From Photobacterium sp. SKA34 (GTDB lineage Bacteria; Pseudomonadota; Gammaproteobacteria; Enterobacterales; Vibrionaceae), in the NCBI RefSeq assembly GCF_000153325.1, contig NZ_CH724141.1, positions 591,569-655,568 of the forward strand: a DNA stretch of 64,000 nt. Reading direction: 5' to 3'. Each line of letters opens with the position of its first letter. Position 1 is the first letter of the stretch. This document shows positions 1 through 9,302 of the stretch, in pieces. The notes under the pieces were generated by a model. It searched no databases and was not told the DNA's origin. It saw nothing but the letters and a program-made list of their open reading frames with translations. Position numbers and translations under genes: made by a program.

Positions 1-1480
1 TAAATAGTGTTAAGAGCGGTAACAACACAATGTAAGAGACAAATATAAATCCAAAGGTATAAACAAAAGCAAGCAATGTTGACTGCTGATGTAATAGCTC
101 ACTGATTTGGGCAATAAAATGAGGATCCGTCACAGTCGTATGCTGCATCATGGCTTGCTGCTGTAACTGCGGATTACTTAATGTTAAATCGGCTCCTAGA
201 GCATGCCACTCTCGTTGCTCTGTACGTGTAAAATACGTATTAACAATAGAAATACCGAATGAACCACCAATGGTTCGGCAAAGGTTGAAAATAACCGCAC
301 CACCGACTGTATTTTCGTGGCTTAATGTTCGATATGCCATTTGACTTAATGGTGCAAATACAAGCCCCATCCCTAACCCCTGAACAATCGATGGCATTAA
401 TACCCAGTAATAATCAATATTCATTGAATACTGCATCATTAAGTATGTACCAAGGATATTAAACCCGAGCCCTACTGCCACTAACATTCGAGGATCTAGG
501 CGATCCATAAATCTTGCAATCACTAACAGCACAATCGCTGAAGTTAATCCCCGAGGCGCCATGGCAAACCCTGTTGCTTCTACAGGGTAATGTAGTAACT
601 GTTCTAGCATCATAGGTTGTAATTGGGTAATACCAAACATACCCATAGAGAAGCCAGCCATCATTAAACAAGAAACAGCAAGGTTTCGATCTTTAAGTAG
701 CCACATAGGAGCGACATCGCCTTTCGTGATCCATGAACGAGCGATAAAGAAAATCCACGCAACAACGCTGATCACCGCAGAGAAAAGAATAAGGTTAGAT
801 TCAAACCACCCTTCTTCATTACCTCTGTCTAATACCATTTGTAACAGCCCAATGCCGATAGTCATACCTATCACTAAAGGCCAGTCTAATTTGCTCTTAC
901 CGCGTCCATCTAGATTCACAAAGAAATAAAGCAATGATAAACAAATCAATCCAATGGGTACATTAACGTAGAAAATCCAGCGCCAATCCATATTCTCGGT
1001 AATGATACCGCCAACAGTAGGACCTAAAATAGGTCCTAATAAAATCCCGACACTGAATAACGCCATTGCTTTACCACGTTCTTCAGGCGGATAAATTTGC
1101 ACCATGATAGATTGTGATAAAGGGATCACTGATGCGCCAAACGCGCCTTGAAATATTCGAAAAATCACCATTTCGGCAAGGCTGTCAGCCTGCCCACATA
1201 AAGCAGACATAACCACAAAACCGCCAACCGAAAAGAGCAATAATTTACGCACTCCAAACTTAAGCGCTAAATAGCTAGCTAAGGGGATGAAGATCGCTTC
1301 TGCCATCGAATATGAGGTTAAAACCCATGTTACTTGCTCTGAAGTTACGCCTAACGCTCCCATCATATGAGGCAAAGCAACATTCGCGATCGTCATGTCT
1401 AACAGCACCATGATGGCGGATAGCATAACAGCAAAAGTGATCAACAACCGATTGGCTGGCGTTAACGTAGCACCTGTCAT
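1..1480 (-). CDS. EmrB/QacA-type MFS drug efflux transporter (DHA2 family), 3' end outside window
   Basis: Inner-membrane proton-driven multidrug exporter of the 14-TM DHA2 group. About 493 residues lie in the window and the frame stays open through base 1, so the C-terminus is missing. The start reads MTGATLTPANRLL, followed by the typical DMTIANVALPHM first helix. The antiporter motif C appears as LLGPILGPTVGG, just before the DWRWIFYVNVPIG segment seen throughout EmrB proteins. The ATG overlaps the stop of the upstream HlyD/EmrA-like gene by one base (TAATG), so the two are translationally coupled. The pair should form a tripartite pump with a TolC-like channel encoded elsewhere. The substrate cannot be told from sequence. 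Confidence 0.93.
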   Translation of the reverse strand, partial: MTGATLTPANRLLITFAVMLSAIMVLLDMTIANVALPHMMGALGVTSEQVTWVLTSYSMAEAIFIPLASYLALKFGVRKLLLFSVGGFVVMSALCGQADSLAEMVIFRIFQGAFGASVIPLSQSIMVQIYPPEERGKAMALFSVGILLGPILGPTVGGIITENMDWRWIFYVNVPIGLICLSLLYFFVNLDGRGKSKLDWPLVIGMTIGIGLLQMVLDRGNEEGWFESNLILFSAVISVVAWIFFIARSWITKGDVAPMWLLKDRNLAVSCLMMAGFSMGMFGITQLQPMMLEQLLHYPVEATGFAMAPRGLTSAIVLLVIARFMDRLDPRMLVAVGLGFNILGTYLMMQYSMNIDYYWVLMPSIVQGLGMGLVFAPLSQMAYRTLSHENTVGGAVIFNLCRTIGGSFGISIVNTYFTRTEQREWHALGADLTLSNPQLQQQAMMQHTTVTDPHFIAQISELLHQQSTLLAFVYTFGFIFVSYIVLLPLLTLF

Positions 1481-2529
1481 TACTTAGTCTCTGCTAACGT
1501 ATCAATAGTGACTTCCGCACTCGCTCCAACACGAAGTAAAGGCTTACCTTTTAAATCATCAAATTGAATACGCACAGGGAAACGTTGAGGTACTTTAACC
1601 CAGTTACCCGTGGCGTTTTCTGGAGGGAGTAATGAGAACGATGAGCCACTTGCTGGTGATAAAGCAATAATATGACCTTGATATGTAACATCTGGGTACA
1701 TATCTAAAACGATGCTGGCTTTCATGCCTGGTTTTAATAAACCAATCGATTTTTCTTTGTAATTTGCTTGAAGCCACGCTGTATTATCTTCAATCAAAGG
1801 CATAACAGATAACCCAGGCGATACAATACTACCAGGACGTACACTCACCTTGCCTAAGCTACCGTCATGGGGTGCATAGATATTGGTATAGGATAAATTC
1901 AACGTTGCTTGGCTTAACGCTGCCGCCGCTTGTTTAACCTGAGGCGCTTCATCACCTTTAGCACCTTGCTGGTTAATTAACTGGCTCATGTTAGCGCGTG
2001 CAGCTTCTAATGCCGTTTGAGCAGAAGCTAAATTAGCTTTAGCATCATCACCTTGCTGTAAAGGTAATAATTTGCGATTCACTAAATCCATCACTCGACG
2101 ATAACTTTTTTGTACATCAACAAGTGTCGCGTCTGCTGATCGCACATTAGCACTTGCCGCTAAAATCGCATCATCTGTCGCTTTATTTTCTTGTGTGGCG
2201 ACTTCATACGCAGCTTTTGCTTTTTCTAACTCTATTTCAAAAGGAGCAGGATCAATCGATAATAACAAATCGCCTTCCGCTACATGTTGATAATCATTCA
2301 CATTGACCGTAAGAACTTTGCCACTAATTTGTGGGGCAACATATAAAACATTAGCGTGTATATAGGCATCATCTGTCGCCGGATATAACTTTTGATGACG
2401 AATATAAAAATACCCTGCCGTGCCTAGCAGAGCAGCTAAAAGTACAAAAATAAATAAATTGCGGAACAGATGTGAATCATTTTCTGGCGTCTGAGATTGT
2501 TCAGACGGCGAGTTATCAGTCGTTGCCAT
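1480..2529 (-). CDS. HlyD/EmrA-family membrane fusion protein
   Basis: Periplasmic adaptor of 349 residues that would link the downstream EmrB-like pump to an outer-membrane channel. One N-terminal TM helix (about 24-45) follows a short cytoplasmic tail. Next come the half-lipoyl segment (DDAYIHANVLYVAPQISGKV), a coiled-coil hairpin rich in Ala, Gln and Lys, and the second half (IYAPHDGSLGKVSVRPG). This order is diagnostic of EmrA/HlyD adaptors. An AGGAT ribosome site sits 7 bases before the ATG. Its last codon overlaps the start of the EmrB-like gene. No regulator gene is adjacent in this window. Confidence 0.93.
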   Translation of the reverse strand: MATTDNSPSEQSQTPENDSHLFRNLFIFVLLAALLGTAGYFYIRHQKLYPATDDAYIHANVLYVAPQISGKVLTVNVNDYQHVAEGDLLLSIDPAPFEIELEKAKAAYEVATQENKATDDAILAASANVRSADATLVDVQKSYRRVMDLVNRKLLPLQQGDDAKANLASAQTALEAARANMSQLINQQGAKGDEAPQVKQAAAALSQATLNLSYTNIYAPHDGSLGKVSVRPGSIVSPGLSVMPLIEDNTAWLQANYKEKSIGLLKPGMKASIVLDMYPDVTYQGHIIALSPASGSSFSLLPPENATGNWVKVPQRFPVRIQFDDLKGKPLLRVGASAEVTIDTLAETK

Positions 2530-2608
2530 TAAAATATCCTATTTAGCTGAAATATCGCTAAATTTGAGTCTAGATGATAAATATATATTGTTGTAATCCA
2601 TCACGTAT

Positions 2609-3052
2609 TTACAAATCACTGCCCCAAAATGCAGGTTGGGATTTTGTAAATTCTAATTGCGAAGACATTAGCCACTCTCTTACTGCTAATGGGTATAAAT
2701 TACTCGTTAACAGATCTTCTCTTTTTAACCAAAAATAATCGATATGAGCTTCACAACTCTTAATAGTATCCAGGTTATTATCTGATTCTGATGACAATAA
2801 AAATAGCATGCATAGTTCAGTATTTAATTCTTGCTCTATATGCCAATTGTTTTCTACTGCCCCCAAAAAACAATCAATGTTAACCTTTAAGTTCGCTTCT
2901 TCATTCAATTCTCGAATCACCGTTGTCGCTGCTGATTCTTTTGCATCAATATGTCCACCAGGTAAAAATATTTTATCATCACCTTTAACTCGTGTTACAA
3001 GCACGGCATCATCGTTTATTAAAATACCGCGAGCAGTTGAGTGAAAACGCAT
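2609..3052 (-). CDS. NUDIX hydrolase (small, MutT-like)
   Basis: A 147-residue NUDIX protein that would hydrolyse a nucleoside-diphosphate-linked substrate; the substrate is unknown. The NUDIX box spans residues 33-55: G33, E39, R47-E48-L49 and E51-E52 are all present. The conserved glycine near the end of the box is Asn54, a substitution tolerated in some families. The N-terminal strand MRFHSTARGILIND and the LPGGHID turn are typical. It stands alone on the minus strand between the efflux pair and a large dehydrogenase. Confidence 0.85.
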   Translation of the reverse strand: MRFHSTARGILINDDAVLVTRVKGDDKIFLPGGHIDAKESAATTVIRELNEEANLKVNIDCFLGAVENNWHIEQELNTELCMLFLLSSESDNNLDTIKSCEAHIDYFWLKREDLLTSNLYPLAVREWLMSSQLEFTKSQPAFWGSDL

Positions 3053-3330
3053 ATTAAACCCTATTTATTATATGGGCTTTATAATCCATAGCTGAATATT
3101 TACTCATAGTTAAAGAGTAATAACGTATAAATTACAAATCCGAAAAGAACCTATTGGCTAATCTATTCTATATATCTGAATATAGAATGAGGCCTAATAG
3201 TATACGAAAAAAAAACATGTTCTCTTAACTTTCAGCCAATCATTTATGCAATGTAATATATCGAAATAAGACATTAAGAATATCATTCTAAACACAAAGC
3301 ATTATTTTATAAGTCGCCCTAACTAAACAT
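3053..3330. other. Intergenic region, no gene seen
   Basis: AT-rich spacer between the dehydrogenase terminator and the NUDIX gene. It should hold the NUDIX promoter on the minus strand, but no convincing -35/-10 pair or small ORF with a ribosome site was found. Confidence 0.5.
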
Positions 3331-3366
3331 AAAAAACGCTGATAGTTTCTTATCAGCGTTTTTATT
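3331..3366 (-). terminator. Rho-independent terminator of the D-lactate dehydrogenase gene
   Basis: Perfect stem AACGCTGATA/TATCAGCGTT with a 6-base loop, flanked by A and T runs on both sides, just after the stop codon of the minus-strand dehydrogenase. It could act in both directions. Confidence 0.85.
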
Positions 3367-3380
3367 TAAAAAAGCAACAC

Positions 3381-6206
3381 TTACATGCTGACTTTATCAA
3401 CTAAATAGAGAATTGAGCGATATTCTATCCCGCTATGTTCAGATAGTCCTAATTCACAAGTACGACTATTAGAGTAACCTTCAGTACAACCTACAGGTAC
3501 TTGACACTTTAAAGGCACTAGTGAACTTGCGTTAAGTTCTGGTGTGGTAAAACCTTTATCGCCGGCAAAACCACAGCAGGTAATATCGTCTGGAATAATC
3601 ACTGTCTTGGCACAAGCTTTAGTGACTTTTTCCATCACCCCAGCTAACCCTTTACGGCGTGATGTACAGGTAATGTGTAACATCACAGGATCTTCTTGCT
3701 GTGTAATCGTTAATTTTGGTATCACATAATTTGCCACAAATTCAAAAGGCTCGTAGATTTTAATTTCGCTGCGTAGTGTTTCTTTTCCTGTACTTGCACA
3801 AGGACTGGTATCCATTAATACGGGATAGCTTCCTTCACTAGATACTTCCCATAACGCATTTTCTAATTGCTGTGCCTTTTTCGCTGCCGTTTCAGGAAAA
3901 CCTTTACTAGTATATGGCATGCCACAACATTGGTTGTTCAGATCCTTTGGCATAACAACGTCATAGCCCGCTTTTTCAAGCAGAGAAATTGTCACGTCGA
4001 CTAATGGTCGAGGATCTTTTGCATTCGCTTCAGTACCCATTGTACGTGCGGAACAACTCGGGAAATAAACTATCTTTTCACGACCCACTTTTTTAACTTT
4101 CAACATTTCTGTTGATTTTACCGCGACAGGCATATGTGAAGACCACATAGGAATACGATGGCACGACAAGTCATAAGCAGCCTTCGTCAACTTGCGCATC
4201 TTATTAGTGCCAAGTACCTTATGCATTCCATTTGCGACAGTTAAACCAGTTTTAGCCACTGACGTAACGATTGAAAAATGATCCGCAGTCCAATTCGCAA
4301 TTTGTTTTGCTTTATCTGTATGGTTTTGACGTAATTTACGAACAAGATCGCCGGTATTAATGCCAACAGGACAACGATCGGCACATAACCCTGTTGCGGC
4401 ACAGGTATCTAAGCCGTAGTAACGATAGGTTTTTTCCATCTGAGCAAGACGACGAGGATCTTCGTTAGTTTTTCTTAAACGAGAAATTTCACGAAATACT
4501 GTATTACGTTGACGTGGTGTTAACGATAAATTACGAGAGGGACAAACAGGCTCACAGAAACCACATTCGACACACTTATCAATCAACTCATCCGCTTCAG
4601 GCATCCCTTTTAAATTTTTGATATGTGATTCTTTATCTTCATTAATGATCACACCAGGGTTTAAAATGCCGCGCTTATCAAAAATACGTTTAATATTTTG
4701 CATTAATTGATAACCATCAGCTCCCCATTCAAGCTCGATAAACGGAGCCATATTACGCCCAGTACCATGTTCTGCTTTTAATGATCCTTTATAATCGACG
4801 GCCACTAATTGAGCCACTGCATCCATAAAATCACTATAACGGGTTATTTCTTCTTGGCTATCAAATGATTGAGTGAATACAAAGTGGAGATTTCCCGCCA
4901 ATGCGTGACCAAAAATGATCGCTTCGTGGTAATTGAACTGAATAAATAATCCCTGTAATTCACGTACTGCAGGTGCTAATTGTTCAATTGGAAAGGCAAC
5001 ATCTTCAATGATAACTGTGGTTCCTGTCTCTCGCACAGCCCCCACAGATGGGAATAGCTCTTTACGGATTCCCCATAACTGCTCACAGATTTTGGTATCA
5101 CGACTAAAATCAACCTGAGCAACCGGTGAGAAGCCATTAATAATAGCTAGCAACTGTTCAATTTGTTGCTGTAAAGCAGCATCATTATCAGCATGAATTT
5201 CAATCAATAATGCCGCAGCTTCAGTATCACCTTTTTCACCAAGATCTGCGATAAAACTCGGCATTCCCGGCTTGTCGGCAACAGATGCTAAAGAACGGCT
5301 ATCCATTAATTCAACCGCAGCGACTGAGGTTTTGCTCAATTCACTTACCGCAAGGCAAGTGATTTCAATATCGCTAAAAACAAACAATCCAGATGCTTTA
5401 TGTGCATGATTAACAACAGTGTTATAAGTTACGTCAGCAATAAAACCTAATGTACCTTCTGAGCCAATAAAAAGGTGTTGTAATACGTCAATCGGATCAT
5501 CAAAGTCAATCAGCGAATTAAGACTATAACCTGTGGTGTTTTTTAAACGGTATTTATGGCGGATCTTATCTGCCAGTTCGCTGTCTTCCTGACACTGGGT
5601 GACAAGTGTCATCAACTCATCAATCATTTCTGCATGACTGAGTTTAAAGGCCTCAATGCTGGCACTATCTAGTGTATTTAGTACTGTACCGTCAGCTAAT
5701 ACAACCGTCATCCCCGCAACTGTGCGGTAACTATTTTCTGAAGTACCACAACACATACCTGATGCATTATTAGCAACAATACCGCCAATTTTACAGGTAT
5801 TAATTGAGCCAGGATCAGGGCCAATTTTACGACCAAATGGCGCTAAATATGCATTAGCTTCTGTACCGATAATACCCGGCTGGAGCCAAATCTGTTCGCC
5901 ATCATTTAGAATCTCATAATCACGCCAATTTCGAGTCAGCGTGATTAACACAGAATCGGACAGGGCTTGACCAGATAAGCTGGTACCAGCAGCTCTAAAT
6001 GTCACCGGAATTTGGCGGTCATAACACGTTTTAACGGCAAAGATCACCTCTTGCAAATTATCCAGTTGAAGGACAACTTGAGGCGTTAAGCGGTAAAAGC
6101 TGGCATCGGTACCATAGGCCAGTGCGAGTGTTGGATCGGTGATAATGCGACTTTTATCTATTTGTTGTTCTAGTTGCGCAATCAGTTCAAGGTAGGGCTG
6201 CTGCAT
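3381..6206 (-). CDS. FAD- and Fe-S-containing D-lactate dehydrogenase (Dld-II / GlcD-GlpC fusion type)
   Basis: A 941-residue membrane-associated D-2-hydroxyacid dehydrogenase, probably oxidising D-lactate to pyruvate and passing electrons to quinone. The N-terminal half is a PCMH-type FAD domain (RAAGTSLSGQ near 75; GGIVANNASGM). A FAD-oxidase C-terminal domain follows, with GHALAGNLHFVF and AEHGTGRNMAPF. Then come two ferredoxin clusters, CVECGFCEPVCP near 545 and CAATGLCADRCP near 600. The end carries two CCG domains, CCGMPY near 760 and CCGFAGDKGF near 878. This order matches the Dld-II enzyme described in Shewanella. D-2-hydroxyglutarate is an alternative substrate. A divergent LysR gene, probably its former regulator, is destroyed. 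Confidence 0.92.
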   Translation of the reverse strand: MQQPYLELIAQLEQQIDKSRIITDPTLALAYGTDASFYRLTPQVVLQLDNLQEVIFAVKTCYDRQIPVTFRAAGTSLSGQALSDSVLITLTRNWRDYEILNDGEQIWLQPGIIGTEANAYLAPFGRKIGPDPGSINTCKIGGIVANNASGMCCGTSENSYRTVAGMTVVLADGTVLNTLDSASIEAFKLSHAEMIDELMTLVTQCQEDSELADKIRHKYRLKNTTGYSLNSLIDFDDPIDVLQHLFIGSEGTLGFIADVTYNTVVNHAHKASGLFVFSDIEITCLAVSELSKTSVAAVELMDSRSLASVADKPGMPSFIADLGEKGDTEAAALLIEIHADNDAALQQQIEQLLAIINGFSPVAQVDFSRDTKICEQLWGIRKELFPSVGAVRETGTTVIIEDVAFPIEQLAPAVRELQGLFIQFNYHEAIIFGHALAGNLHFVFTQSFDSQEEITRYSDFMDAVAQLVAVDYKGSLKAEHGTGRNMAPFIELEWGADGYQLMQNIKRIFDKRGILNPGVIINEDKESHIKNLKGMPEADELIDKCVECGFCEPVCPSRNLSLTPRQRNTVFREISRLRKTNEDPRRLAQMEKTYRYYGLDTCAATGLCADRCPVGINTGDLVRKLRQNHTDKAKQIANWTADHFSIVTSVAKTGLTVANGMHKVLGTNKMRKLTKAAYDLSCHRIPMWSSHMPVAVKSTEMLKVKKVGREKIVYFPSCSARTMGTEANAKDPRPLVDVTISLLEKAGYDVVMPKDLNNQCCGMPYTSKGFPETAAKKAQQLENALWEVSSEGSYPVLMDTSPCASTGKETLRSEIKIYEPFEFVANYVIPKLTITQQEDPVMLHITCTSRRKGLAGVMEKVTKACAKTVIIPDDITCCGFAGDKGFTTPELNASSLVPLKCQVPVGCTEGYSNSRTCELGLSEHSGIEYRSILYLVDKVSM

Positions 6207-6322
6207 TATAGCTCCATGTATATCTACGAATTAATCGCTTTATTTCTTATAGGTATATTCTGCTCTGTTTAGTTGATATATATTACCTAATTCACATATT
6301 TGTTGAAAAAGTACACCAATAG

Positions 6323-6945
6323 ATGAAAGCAACGAATAATCTACTCCTTTTTATCATCTGATTGATAAAGGTTCTTTTAGTAAAGCAGCCGAGCATATTG
6401 GCTTAACAAAATCTATATGTAGTAAGCAACGTATCACAGCACTTGAAAAAGCGTTAGGCGTTCAGCTTATTTATCGGACCACAAGCAAGTTGACGCTGAC
6501 AGAAGCCGATGATGTTTTTTATCATCATGCGAGTAAGACTACAATACTGTTCAAAATGCAGAAGATACAATGTGTGGATTGGGTGAAAGCTTAACAGTTA
6601 AGATACGTATTACTGCTCCTATCATTTCGGGTGAGCTCATGGACGAATGGTTAATTGAAGATACATTAGGTATTCATACCGTTAAAGTAAAAGGCAACTT
6701 TACCACTAATAACGCTTCTGCTTTGCGCGGCGCTATACGGACAAGGCTTGGTCTACATTCCCAAAGTATTAGTCGCTCAAGATCTGAAAAAAGGTGACTT
6801 GGTTGAAGTACTAACTGATTATGTAGAAAAATCATTAGGCATTTATGCGGTATATCCTTATACCAAGCAGCAACCAATGAAAGTAAAACTCTTTATTGAG
6901 CATATTTATCAGTATTATCAAAAATACCGAGATACCTTTAAATAA
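6323..6945 (+). pseudogene. LysR-family regulator, multiply frameshifted remnant
   Basis: A degraded LysR-type regulator divergent from the dehydrogenase. The ATG at 6323 opens MKATNNLLLFII and stops at once. One frame over, the HTH continues (DKGSFSKAAEHIG, ALEKALGVQLIYRTT, KLTLTEA). A further frame begins the effector domain (VKIRITAPIISG), and another gives its end (GLVYIPKVLVAQDLKKGDL), stopping at 6945. At least three frameshifts are needed. About 110 residues of the effector domain are missing, since the remnant could encode only about 207 residues against the usual 300. It is non-functional as it stands. Position suggests it once controlled the dehydrogenase, which is inference. Confidence 0.88.
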
Positions 6946-6951
6946 AATGAT

Positions 6952-7434
6952 TTAATTGATCGCCATAACTTCATACCAAGTGACTTTATCACCAATATGA
7001 ATATCGACTTCTTCACCGATCTCACGACCTACCAATGCATCACCAAATGGCGAAGTTGGTGTCACTATCGTGACAGAATACTGTTCAAACGTTACGACTA
7101 GACCACCAGAGCTGGGACCCAGAAAAACAAAACGCATGTTATCGTCTTCATCAGCTAACGTTACAATATGCCCAAGTAGTACAGTATCAAAGGCTTTAGG
7201 TAAGTTAGCTTGTAACACTTGATAAGCTGTTATATCGGCTTTGCACTCTTCTACTCTTTGTGCCTGGCCATGTGCTAAATAAGACGCTTCAAGCGCCAGT
7301 GTGTCATATTGATTTTCTGCAACATTTTCATCATCAGTAGCCGTATTATAGGCACGTAAAGCCGCTTCAGTCGCCGCTTCTAATGTTTGTTGTAGCCTAA
7401 TTTGTACCTGATTTAATAACTTCTGCTTATTCAC
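6952..7434 (-). CDS. GreA/GreB-family transcription factor
   Basis: A 160-residue Gre-like protein that should bind RNA polymerase near the secondary channel. The N-terminal helical hairpin carries an acidic tip (DDENVAENQYDT) that aligns with the GreA tip DLKENAEY. The C-terminal FKBP-like domain ends with the family signature SPFGDALVGREIGEEVDI. The start is GTG at 7434, with AGG 8 bases upstream. It is shorter and more diverged than true GreA or GreB, so it is probably an accessory paralogue; whether it rescues backtracked polymerase is not known. Confidence 0.85.
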   Translation of the reverse strand: MNKQKLLNQVQIRLQQTLEAATEAALRAYNTATDDENVAENQYDTLALEASYLAHGQAQRVEECKADITAYQVLQANLPKAFDTVLLGHIVTLADEDDNMRFVFLGPSSGGLVVTFEQYSVTIVTPTSPFGDALVGREIGEEVDIHIGDKVTWYEVMAIN

Positions 7435-7717
7435 TTTTACTGCCTATGATCTCAAACGCGCCATATCATAATACGACTTTGTATGAATTCATATTTTCGT
7501 CATTGTGTATCTTCCTAAAAAGCGACTTATCTAGAACAGAAGCCCCCTAAAAGAGCATTTTACGATCAATTAAAAGTAACATTGCAGATGTAATGACTAA
7601 AGATGTCGCTTAATCTTTGGCGAAAAATCACTAGCAATTGTCGTGTACTATCAAAACAAAATAAAACAGTCTGTTAAAGTAATCACAGCTTTAATAAAAC
7701 AACAAAAGGTACACTCA

Positions 7718-8146
7718 ATGACAGAATCAAGAACTCCTGACTGGGATAATATAAAAACTTACGAGAAGTTATATCAGGAAATATTAGTCAATCCTGACAC
7801 ATCAAAGTTTCATCATTATTTTACGGAAGATTGCTATATCAATATTAACGATAAAGAATATGATGCTGATGCTGATGCTGATGCTGATGCTTTTAAGCAA
7901 CGTATGATCTGGTTGAAAAAGAATGCAAAGGTTAAAGTTGAAGTAGTTAACTTTTTTACCTCAAAAGACGGCACTAAGATAACAGACACGCATTTATCTC
8001 ACTCCATAGATGCAGAAGGAATCAAGAGAACTTATCGTGTTATGCAACAATCCGAACTTGAAAATGGCAGGATAAAAAGATTTATCGACAATACATTTAT
8101 GCTTAGTGGTAGTGATTCAGATTATAGTATTACAACAAATAAATAA
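7718..8146 (+). CDS. SnoaL/NTF2-like small protein with an Asp-Ala repeat
   Basis: A 142-residue protein of unknown function, started at ATG 7718 because AGG lies about 8 bases upstream; an in-frame ATG at 7643 is possible but has no clear ribosome site. The opening helix (WDNIKTYEKLYQEILVNPD), the FHHYFTEDCYININ segment and the strand-rich second half resemble the NTF2/SnoaL fold of ring-hydroxylase and cyclase-like proteins, but no catalytic set can be assigned. Five copies of GATGCT inside the gene encode DADADADADA. The insert is in frame, so changes in copy number would change protein length without breaking it. A terminator follows. Confidence 0.72.
   Translation: MTESRTPDWDNIKTYEKLYQEILVNPDTSKFHHYFTEDCYININDKEYDADADADADAFKQRMIWLKKNAKVKVEVVNFFTSKDGTKITDTHLSHSIDAEGIKRTYRVMQQSELENGRIKRFIDNTFMLSGSDSDYSITTNK
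7862..7891 (+). repeat. Hexanucleotide tandem repeat (GATGCT) x5 inside a CDS
   Basis: Five perfect contiguous copies, encoding alternating Asp-Ala. The unit is a multiple of three, so slippage gains or loses two residues at a time. Confidence 0.97.
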
Positions 8147-8178
8147 TTTTATTGCTTACCTTTAGCTTCTACATCGCA

Positions 8179-8214
8179 TAGCACCCCACTTTAGGTGAGG
8201 TGCTAAGTTTTTAT
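8179..8214 (+). terminator. Rho-independent terminator after the SnoaL-like gene
   Basis: Stem TAGCACC/GGTGCTA, extended by CAC/GTG around a short loop, followed by AGTTTTTAT on the plus strand. Confidence 0.75.
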
Positions 8215-8229
8215 AAAAGATTAAATTTA

Positions 8230-8802
8230 TCAGAATTTATAATCAACGGACCAAACTACTTGCTCTGTTCCTTTTAAACGAACACCATCTGTTTTGTAAT
8301 TTTGATCTAGATAACGGTATGTTAGATCAGATGAAATATTATCCGTTAGCTGAACCATTGCACCTAGCTGCCCACCCCATACAAAATCAGTGGAGCTATT
8401 TTTTAACGATTCTTCTGATATCTTAGCTGTTAATTTATTATGAGCAGCACCCATTGACGCACCAGCAAAAAGGTTAATATTAGAAGTGACTGGTACTAGG
8501 TAATCATAAGAAACTAAGTATAAATCTTGCTTATGCTTAGCCTTAATAGTTGCTTCATCTGAAGCGATATTGAAATTATCTTTCTTATAACCGTAGGTTG
8601 CCATTAAGCGGTGATGGTTATCGACAATTACACCACCACGGATTTGGTAGCTAGCATCTTCACTGTTCATTTTAGCCGCGTCTTTAAAGTTATCTAATTG
8701 ATAACCCACACCACCACCCATAAATGTTTCTACATTTGTTGCCATAGCTGGTGCTGATACAATACCTGCTAATACCAATGTAGATAAAATAGACTTTTTC
8801 AT
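8230..8802 (-). CDS. Small outer-membrane beta-barrel protein
   Basis: A 190-residue exported protein. A clear signal peptide (MKKSILSTLVLAGIVSAPAMA) is followed by alternating short strands with aromatic girdles, such as GGGVGYQLDNF, RLMATYGYKKDNF and LYLVSYDYLVPV. It ends in W-S-V-D-Y-K-F, with the terminal Phe recognised by the BAM machinery. This is the architecture of an 8-strand OmpA/OmpW-like or porin-family beta-barrel. No peptidoglycan-binding domain follows, so a transport or structural role cannot be distinguished. It stands alone. Confidence 0.85.
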   Translation of the reverse strand: MKKSILSTLVLAGIVSAPAMATNVETFMGGGVGYQLDNFKDAAKMNSEDASYQIRGGVIVDNHHRLMATYGYKKDNFNIASDEATIKAKHKQDLYLVSYDYLVPVTSNINLFAGASMGAAHNKLTAKISEESLKNSSTDFVWGGQLGAMVQLTDNISSDLTYRYLDQNYKTDGVRLKGTEQVVWSVDYKF

Positions 8803-9302
8803 AATTTTATTCCTAACTCATTGTTATAAATGAAAGTTACTAACCTAAGAGGAAGGTTAATTAGCTTTCAAAATGCCTTTGCCTTTTCGTTAGCAACAAA
8901 ACTAAAGCATTTCTCCTGTATGAAAACTTAACAAATAAAACACTATTTTATTAGATAAATACAAACTGAATAAGGATGAATTTAAGCGTCTAAAAAGCAT
9001 CTCAAGTGTAAGTAATTATGTCAAAATACATTACAATCCATATGAAGAATAAAATATAATTCGATCTCTAGTTCATCACCATGCTTTTTATTACTCTCAT
9101 AGACCGTCAGCTAATGGCTTTTTGGAATAAATGTTTCATTTATGTTGAGCTTGGTTCCAAAATAATATTTCGCTATTTACTCTAATCACAAAAATTTATT
9201 ACTAATAAAGTAATAATTAAAGTTAAGCACTTTAAACACGATAGCAATAGTATGGACATAACTCGTGAACAACCAAACTCAAGCATTACGAATAATGAAA
9301 TA
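8803..9302. other. Intergenic region between divergent genes
   Basis: About 500 bases of AT-rich sequence between the barrel gene (minus) and the LRR-like gene (plus). It should hold both promoters; no RNA gene or small ORF with a good ribosome site was recognised. Confidence 0.5.
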
